From Opitutaceae bacterium (GTDB lineage Bacteria > Verrucomicrobiota > Verrucomicrobiia > Opitutales > Opitutaceae), in assembly GCA_005787865.1 (NCBI GenBank), contig SXZN01000053.1, positions 1 to 11,886 of the forward strand: 11,886 nt of DNA. Direction: 5' to 3'. Of this stretch, positions 7,543 through 11,886 are shown piece by piece. The position numbers were made by a program, and so were the translations under genes. Numbering within the stretch: position 1 is the stretch's first letter; each line of letters starts with the position of its first letter. The notes below the pieces were generated by a model that worked only from the letters and a program-made list of their open reading frames with translations, was not told where the DNA came from and searched no databases.

Positions 7543-7977
7543 CTAGCGCAGCACCAGATGATGCCGGTCGCCGGCCACAATCGACAACGTCAAGTGCCAG
7601 GCATTGGCTGGCAGCCAATCTCCGGTTTTATCCGGCCATTCCACGGCTAAGCACCAGTGTGTCTGCAGGAATTCCTCGATCAGGAGTTCATCCAGTGCCG
7701 ATTTTTTTTCCAAACGATAGGCGTCTAAATGAACCAGCGTGCGAGCGCTGCCTTGATAAATGGAATAAATAGCAAAAGTCGGGCTCGTCACATGTTCGCT
7801 CACGCCGAAGCCCTGCGCGAGGCCTTGCACGAAAGTTGTTTTGCCGACGCCCATATCGCCATGCAGCGCCAGTGTGGTGTCCGGCGGCAGCGCGGCCGCT
7901 AATTCGGCCGCGAGGGCGCGAGTTTGCTCCGCAGATTCGGTGGTGAGACCAACTTTAAGTTTTTGGAGTATGGTCAT
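7543..7977 (-). CDS. tsaE: tRNA threonylcarbamoyladenosine biosynthesis ATPase TsaE
   Basis: TsaE is the P-loop ATPase that works with TsaB, TsaC and TsaD to place the t6A modification at position 37 of tRNAs reading ANN codons. The 144-residue length is normal. Residues 40-48 (GDMGVGKTT) form the Walker A loop, TSPTF (64-68) is the family switch region, HLDAYR (83-88) follows, and VEWPD (112-116) is the conserved C-terminal signature. The ATG at 7975-7977 lies 15 bases after the thiL stop, so it is very probably the last gene of the CPBP protease-thiL-tsaE transcript. No other t6A gene is in the window. Confidence 0.95.
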   Translation of the reverse strand: MTILQKLKVGLTTESAEQTRALAAELAAALPPDTTLALHGDMGVGKTTFVQGLAQGFGVSEHVTSPTFAIYSIYQGSARTLVHLDAYRLEKKSALDELLIEEFLQTHWCLAVEWPDKTGDWLPANAWHLTLSIVAGDRHHLVLR

Positions 7978-7992
7978 GACGCGAGGAGCAAA

Positions 7993-8952
7993 TCAGCGCA
8001 GATGCTCATAGCCGCGATAATCTTCGAGACGCAACGCCGCCGGGGGGAATTCCGCGCGGCGAACGAAGTGTCCGAGGAGTGATAATTTTGTCTGGGGGAA
8101 ACGTCGATGCCACGCGCGTGCTAATTGCGCGGCATTGGCGCGAGCGCGCACCACGATCAGTAATTCATAATCTTCGCCATCACTGAGAGCGTGAAAGAGT
8201 CCGCTTTTTTTGGTGCGGCGCGCGCGCTGACGAGCGGCTGGACTGATTGGAATCGCGGTTGCACTCAGGGCGGGGGTGAGACCGGCGGGGGTGAGGGCGT
8301 TGAGATCTTGGGCGAGGCCGTCGCTAACATCCATCATGGCGCAAACTTCTGGGCGATTAGCCAGCCAAGCGCCTTCGGCTAAACGCGGGGAGAAATTATA
8401 ATGATGGCCCAATAAGCTGCCGCCGAGTTTTCCGGTGACGTAAATGCCGTCTCCTCGTTGCGCGCCCGCGCGAGTGACGACCCGCTGGCCGGTGGCCTCA
8501 CCATGCAGCGTTAGAAATGCGCCAAAAAAACCAGCGGGGCCCTGCGTGATATCACCCCCCACAATTTTTACCTGATATTTTAATGCGCAGCTGGCGAGTC
8601 CGCGGTAAAAAGATTTTAGCCAAGTTAAGCTCGTTTCGGGCGCGAGCGCGAGCGAGACTACGGCGGCGCTGGGTCGTCCCCCCATGGCGGCAATATCGCT
8701 GAGATTACGTTTGAGCAACTTAGCCCCGACAGCGCGGGGAGCGACGTGCTGATCGAAATGTTGACCGTAGATGACGGGGTCCGTGGTGACGAGTTGATGG
8801 CGTCGCGTCGGGGGCAGCACCGCGCAATCATCGCCGATCCCAAAGGGGGCGGGCGGGGAAGCCGGGCCGAGCCACCGACGAATTTCTGTAATTAAGCGTC
8901 GCTCGCCGTAGGCGCTGACGGCTTGGCTGAGATTGGCAGTGAACGGCGTCAT
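7993..8952 (-). CDS. thiL: thiamine-monophosphate kinase
   Basis: ThiL phosphorylates thiamine monophosphate to thiamine diphosphate, the active cofactor, in the cytoplasm. The 319-residue protein has the family layout of an AIR-synthase-type fold. GIGDD (38-42) and TTDP (56-59) are the Mg/ATP-binding acidic motifs, NLSDIAAMGGRP (83-94) is the N-terminal domain signature, VGGD (131-134) holds another metal ligand, and DVSDGLAQDL (208-217) and GEDYELL (259-265) mark the C-terminal domain and active site. All expected acidic residues appear present. The ATG at 8950-8952 starts two bases after the stop of the CPBP protease gene, which points to translational coupling. No thiamine-biosynthesis neighbours or riboswitch are visible. 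Confidence 0.96.
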   Translation of the reverse strand: MTPFTANLSQAVSAYGERRLITEIRRWLGPASPPAPFGIGDDCAVLPPTRRHQLVTTDPVIYGQHFDQHVAPRAVGAKLLKRNLSDIAAMGGRPSAAVVSLALAPETSLTWLKSFYRGLASCALKYQVKIVGGDITQGPAGFFGAFLTLHGEATGQRVVTRAGAQRGDGIYVTGKLGGSLLGHHYNFSPRLAEGAWLANRPEVCAMMDVSDGLAQDLNALTPAGLTPALSATAIPISPAARQRARRTKKSGLFHALSDGEDYELLIVVRARANAAQLARAWHRRFPQTKLSLLGHFVRRAEFPPAALRLEDYRGYEHLR

Positions 8953-8954
8953 GA

Positions 8955-9812
8955 TTACTGCGGCAAACCAGAGAAAATGATGAGGACCGTATTTAAGTTA
9001 AACAAACTGTGAGCAATGATTGGGGCGCGAATATCGCCAGTAGTTTCGTAAATCAGCGCTAGAATTATGCCCAACAGCGCGAGGGGCAGGAAGCTGGCCC
9101 AGTTGGCGTGGACTGCCCCAAATAAGGCGCCACTTAAAATGAGAGCGGCGGTGCGACCGAGATGCTGCCGGCAGAAGCGATAGAGTCCGGCCCGGAAAAG
9201 TAATTCTTCGTAAAGCGGGGCGAGGATGCAGGCGACGATCAGCATTCCTGCGATCACGTAGGGCGATTTAGTTTGGGCGAAAATAGCGATGAGATCCTGC
9301 GGAGCGGCGGGTAGGCCCAAGGCTTCAATGAGCAACGTCCAAAGCCAATTGGCGGCGACGATAAGCGGTAGGGCAGTTAATAACGCCGTGCTCGCGGTGC
9401 GGCTCAATTGGCCCCACGAAAGCGTGGGTGTCGGCGTTACGGGGGGCGGGGCGCTGGGGCTGGCCCACGTTGTCTGGATCCAGCGGAAGAGGCCCCAGCC
9501 GAGCAGGCCGCCGCCGTCAAAACTGAAGCCATTCACGCAAAGTTGCAGTCCTTCGCGGTCGACTGATTTTGCGATGATCGTTTTGAAAATACCTTGCGCG
9601 GCCAGCTGACAAAACGCTCCCGTGCCGAGGATAAAGAAAATAAATAGGCCAAATTCTGCCAGGGTCAGGGGCCACGCTGCTAGGGTTTGGGGCCGGAGCC
9701 AACGCGCGCGCTGGGCGGGCTGAGTCACGAGGCGTTGAAAAAAATAAAGACCGGCCAGCAGCAAGGAAAGCTCAAAGAGCACTAAGATTTGCTGGAGGGG
9801 TTCGGTCGGCAT
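8955..9812 (-). CDS. CPBP-family intramembrane glutamic endopeptidase (Abi/Rce1-like)
   Basis: This is a 285-residue multi-pass membrane protein. Hydrophobic segments are seen at about 8-27, 48-72, 138-164, 184-203, 222-236, 240-256 and 262-282. The three CPBP motifs are intact: EELLFR (202-207) with the catalytic glutamate pair, FGAVH (231-235), and HSLFN (268-272). Known relatives cleave prenylated or other membrane proteins, or act in bacteriocin immunity, but the bacterial substrate here is unknown. The segment between about 84 and 135 is soluble and ends in a Pro/Thr/Ser-rich stretch. The gene heads a tight cluster with thiL and tsaE and starts 129 bp after the pyrC stop. Confidence 0.92.
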   Translation of the reverse strand: MPTEPLQQILVLFELSLLLAGLYFFQRLVTQPAQRARWLRPQTLAAWPLTLAEFGLFIFFILGTGAFCQLAAQGIFKTIIAKSVDREGLQLCVNGFSFDGGGLLGWGLFRWIQTTWASPSAPPPVTPTPTLSWGQLSRTASTALLTALPLIVAANWLWTLLIEALGLPAAPQDLIAIFAQTKSPYVIAGMLIVACILAPLYEELLFRAGLYRFCRQHLGRTAALILSGALFGAVHANWASFLPLALLGIILALIYETTGDIRAPIIAHSLFNLNTVLIIFSGLPQ

Positions 9813-9941
9813 GGCGTGGCTTTATCTTTGGCGGTCTCGCAGCAAAAAACCAATCAGAAACACCGAATCACCAACCGCCCGCTTACGCGATGGCGACTAG
9901 CCTTTATAGGCGCCAATGAAAGTAGCGTTAGCCCTGCGCGC

Positions 9942-11231
9942 TTAAACCATCTTGCCGTTAGCGTAGACGATCTTGCCGGACACGATGGTGGTCTGCACGC
10001 GACCGGTCAGTTGTTGCTGATTCCAAGGCGAATTGATCGATTTGCTAAAAGCGCCGTAGGTATTGTAGAGCCACGTCTCATTGGGATTGAAGATGCAAAC
10101 ATCCGCGACTGCGCCGACCGCGAGCGTGCCGGCTGGGAGTTTCAGGATATTCGCGGCCTTACGCGTCATGAGGTCGATGACTTGAGTCAGCTTAAATTTA
10201 CTTTTCCGCACGAGGACATCGAGGCAGATGGGCAAAGCCGTCTCGAGCCCGATAATCCCATTCGGGGCATAATCAAATTCGCGGTCTTTTTCTTCGGGGG
10301 CATGGGGCGCGTGGTCGGTGCCGATGCAGTCGAGCGTCCCGTCTTTCAAGCCGGCGATAATCGCTTGGCGATCTGCCTCCGTGCGCAACGGCGGGTTCAT
10401 CTTGAGGTTGGTGTCGTAAGTGCCGAGCGCATCCTCGGTCAGCGCAATGTGATGGGGGGTGGCCTCAGCGGTGACGTTGACCTTGTCTTGCTTGGCTCGG
10501 CGCATGAGTTCGACGGAGTGAGCCGAACTAATGTGTTGCATGTGAATATGGGCACCGGTGTAGCGCGAGAGGATGATATTACGCGCCACGATGATATCCT
10601 CGGCAGCGTGCGGCCAACCCTTCAGGCCCAAACGGGTCGACATCACGCCTTCATTCATGACGGCCTTGTCGGTCATCGACTCATCTTGGCAGTGGTCGAG
10701 AATAGTCAGGTCGAACATTTTAGCGTATTCGACCGCGCGGTGCATGAGTTCGTTAGACTGAACGCACAAGCCGTCATCGGTGAGGGCGACGACCCCGGCT
10801 TTTTTTAATGAGCCATGGGGTGCGAGTTGTTGCCCCTTCATTCCCACCGTAATGCAGCCAGTGGCGTAAACATGCACGGGGGCGTTAGCGGCGGCGGCAT
10901 TGATGAGTTGAATGGTCCCGGTATTATCGGCGACGGGGGATGTATTCGGCATGCACACCACCGAGGTGAATCCGCCGGCGGCGGCGGCTTGAGAGCCTGT
11001 CAGAATGGTTTCTTTGTGCGTCTGGCCGGGTTCGCGGAAATGTACATGAATATCTACGAGACCAGGGCAAACCACGAGCCCGCGGGCATCGATGACCTGG
11101 GCCGTTTTTTGCTGGGCCGGGGTCAGGGTTTTGACGAATTTACCGTCGGCAATGAAGACGTCACTGGCTTTATCCCGCTTGGAAGCGGGGTCGATGACGC
11201 GGCCGTTTTTAATGATGAGAAAGGCAGGCAT
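9942..11231 (-). CDS. pyrC: dihydroorotase (class I, PyrC)
   Basis: The enzyme interconverts carbamoyl-aspartate and dihydroorotate, the third step of pyrimidine synthesis, following PyrB and preceding PyrD. At 429 residues it has the class I length typical of Bacillus-type enzymes. Metal and catalytic residues visible are His62 and His64 in DIHVHFREPG (60-69), Asp152/Asp153 in the TDDG motif (151-154), His180 in ILDH, His233 in MQHISS, and Asp306 in GTDHAPH (304-310). The full metal site is present, so this is an active dihydroorotase rather than the inactive PyrC-like partner found beside some PyrB proteins. The start is the ATG at 11229-11231, without a Shine-Dalgarno motif. Its 5' leader includes a pyrimidine-rich tract on the coding strand. 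It was probably once directly downstream of pyrB. Confidence 0.97.
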   Translation of the reverse strand: MPAFLIIKNGRVIDPASKRDKASDVFIADGKFVKTLTPAQQKTAQVIDARGLVVCPGLVDIHVHFREPGQTHKETILTGSQAAAAGGFTSVVCMPNTSPVADNTGTIQLINAAAANAPVHVYATGCITVGMKGQQLAPHGSLKKAGVVALTDDGLCVQSNELMHRAVEYAKMFDLTILDHCQDESMTDKAVMNEGVMSTRLGLKGWPHAAEDIIVARNIILSRYTGAHIHMQHISSAHSVELMRRAKQDKVNVTAEATPHHIALTEDALGTYDTNLKMNPPLRTEADRQAIIAGLKDGTLDCIGTDHAPHAPEEKDREFDYAPNGIIGLETALPICLDVLVRKSKFKLTQVIDLMTRKAANILKLPAGTLAVGAVADVCIFNPNETWLYNTYGAFSKSINSPWNQQQLTGRVQTTIVSGKIVYANGKMV

Positions 11232-11243
11232 GTTTAAAAGTTA

Positions 11244-11253
11244 GCCACAAAAA
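11244..11253 (+). repeat. partial extra copy of the cassette repeat
   Basis: GCCACAAAAA here repeats the first bases of the cassette arm at 11298 in the same orientation, preceded in both by TTR (TTAGCC, TTGGCC). It lies in the pyrC leader, 13 bases before the pyrC start. It may be a remnant of an arm or the sequence the cassette recognises. Confidence 0.45.
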
Positions 11254-11260
11254 TGGTATT

Positions 11261-11289
11261 GAGGAAAAGAAGAGGGGAAAGAAGAGGAA
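11261..11289 (+). repeat. 29-base all-purine tract with a 10-bp direct repeat
   Basis: Every base from 11261 to 11289 is A or G. AAAGAAGAGG occurs twice, at 11266-11275 and 11278-11287, with a 12-base period. In the pyrC transcript this becomes a C/U-rich leader about 30-58 bases before the start codon. Confidence 0.7.
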
Positions 11290-11297
11290 TCGGAATT

Positions 11298-11328
11298 GGC
11301 CACAAAAAACACCAGAAACGCAAAAAAA
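11298..11328 (+). repeat. left arm of A-rich inverted repeat
   Basis: The arm begins GGCCACAAAAAA and consists of about three nine-base units of the type CRC followed by an A-rich run. It matches the reverse complement of 11727-11755 at 25 of 29 positions. It ends directly against the stop codon of the GxxExxY gene at 11329. Confidence 0.8.
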
Positions 11329-11718
11329 TCAGGCCGTAGGATCGGACAGGAGGTATTTTTTAACGTGAAGACGCGAGGAACCGAAATTGATAAGCAGGCC
11401 GTTTTCGATTCGACCGGAACGCAAATAACCGAGCAGCTGAGCGATGTGTTCCTCGGCGACTGATCGTGCCGCCTTAAGTTCTACGATCAGTTGGCCGTCA
11501 ATGAATAGGTCCGCAAAGAATTCGCCGAGCACGGTGCCGTCCTCATCATGTACTGTCAGCGGATACTGTTGCTTAACGTCCAGTCCCTGCTTGCGCAGTC
11601 GATGAACCAGGGCGTTTTCGTAAATTTTTTCCATATGCCCATTTCGATGATAATAGTGAATAGCGAAGCTGGTTTCTCGGACTATATCACAGAGTTGATT
11701 AATCGGATTTTTTATCAT
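11329..11718 (-). CDS. GxxExxY-family protein, PD-(D/E)XK nuclease-like
   Basis: The 129-residue protein carries the signature for which the family is named, GHMEKIY at 27-33, followed by ENALVHRLRKQGL. Residues 67-83 (FFADLFIDGQLIVELKA) give the spacing Asp70, Glu80, Lys82, which is the D-x9-E-x-K active-site pattern of PD-(D/E)XK nucleases. HIAQLLGYLR (91-100) and GLLINFG (107-113) are the usual family ends. The length is normal, so the gene looks intact. The biochemical role of the family is not established, and nuclease activity is inferred from the fold family. It is oriented like pyrB and pyrC and may be co-transcribed with them. Both ends touch or nearly touch the inverted repeats. Confidence 0.9.
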   Translation of the reverse strand: MIKNPINQLCDIVRETSFAIHYYHRNGHMEKIYENALVHRLRKQGLDVKQQYPLTVHDEDGTVLGEFFADLFIDGQLIVELKAARSVAEEHIAQLLGYLRSGRIENGLLINFGSSRLHVKKYLLSDPTA

Positions 11719-11723
11719 GGGTC

Positions 11724-11755
11724 TACTTTTTGTGTTTTTCGTATTTTTTGTGGCC
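11724..11755 (-). repeat. right arm of A-rich inverted repeat
   Basis: Read on the minus strand this arm starts GGCCACAAAAAATACG and mirrors the left arm, with four mismatches in 29 bases. Just outside both arms AAT is also matched. It lies five bases upstream of the GxxExxY start codon, so it covers the position of any promoter or ribosome-binding site for that gene. Confidence 0.8.
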
Positions 11756-11769
11756 CATTGAATTGGAGA

Positions 11770-11886
11770 TCACTCGACCGGGGCGAGGACGGCTTCAGGT
11801 TGGCCGCCGGCGCAGAGGTAGAGGGCAGCCATGCGGACGGCGATGCCGTTGGTGACTTGTTGGAGGATCACACTGCGGGGCGAATC
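11770..11886 (-). CDS. pyrB: aspartate carbamoyltransferase catalytic subunit, C-terminal end only
   Basis: The frame enters from the window edge and stops with TGA at 11770-11772, giving the last 38 residues. DSPRSVILQQVTNGIAVRMAALYL is the conserved final helix of the catalytic chain, where most PyrB proteins have a D-P-R, then Q-V-x-N-G and V-R-M-A-L-L pattern. PyrB condenses carbamoyl phosphate with aspartate, the step before PyrC. The tail after this helix is short (about 14 residues). The remainder lies beyond the window. Its location upstream of pyrC on the same strand supports a pyrBC operon. Confidence 0.9.
   Translation of the reverse strand, partial: DSPRSVILQQVTNGIAVRMAALYLCAGGQPEAVLAPVE

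Larger units (their letters stand above)
11298..11755 (-). mobile_element. putative GxxExxY cassette bounded by inverted repeats
   Basis: The 458-bp unit is almost entirely one gene with an A-rich inverted-repeat arm at each end, and it lies between pyrB and pyrC. No transposase, target-site duplication or integrase is visible, so mobility is inferred only from the symmetry, compactness and location. The nuclease-like protein inside could be what helps such units spread. Confidence 0.45.

Noticed and set aside
9892..9914. Hairpin after pyrC as terminator
   Set aside because: The stems are short and broken and no T-tract follows on the minus strand.
9789..10808. 339-codon plus-strand open frame
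   Set aside because: It lies antisense to pyrC and the start of the protease gene, both of which have full family motifs. It is a frame shadow in GC-rich DNA.
10815..11237. 140-codon plus-strand open frame
   Set aside because: It is antisense to the N-terminal half of pyrC, which carries the metal-binding motifs.
11298..11755. CRISPR array or IS element
   Set aside because: There are no regularly spaced repeats with unique spacers, and no transposase. Only two inverted arms around one gene are present.

Overview
The window is chromosomal DNA, fairly GC-rich and densely coded, from a free-living bacterium. Two lineage-type hypothetical proteins (minus-strand 2055-2819 and plus-strand 5549-7474) and the lack of visible Shine-Dalgarno motifs before every start suggest Verrucomicrobiota, perhaps Opitutae. 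That placement is inference, because no rRNA or other decisive marker is present.

Left part (1-2819, minus strand): a CAT/YfnA-like amino-acid permease cut off by the window edge, a small Wza-type polysaccharide-export lipoprotein, and an unrecognised protein with a very acidic C-terminal tail. Middle (3014-5364): pyrD (class 2 dihydroorotate dehydrogenase) on the plus strand converges on cysE (serine O-acetyltransferase) on the minus strand. Upstream of cysE lies a minus-strand tRNA-Leu(GAG) gene with encoded CCA. From 5549 to 7474 the plus strand carries a 641-residue modular protein of unknown function, ended by a clear intrinsic terminator.

Right part (7543-11886, all minus strand): transcription order is pyrB (only its C-terminal end is present), a GxxExxY-family gene, pyrC (dihydroorotase), a CPBP intramembrane protease, thiL and tsaE. 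The last three are packed within 15 bases of each other. PyrB, PyrC and PyrD catalyse successive or near-successive steps of de novo pyrimidine synthesis, so three pathway genes lie within 9 kb, with pyrD in a separate unit.

The most unusual structure is at 11298-11755. The GxxExxY gene, which has a PD-(D/E)XK nuclease-like D-x9-E-x-K signature, fills the space between two A-rich inverted repeats. These match at 25 of 29 positions and abut its stop and start codons. This compact 458-bp unit separates pyrB from pyrC, which are usually close neighbours, and looks like a small inserted cassette. A partial extra copy of the repeat lies at 11244-11253.
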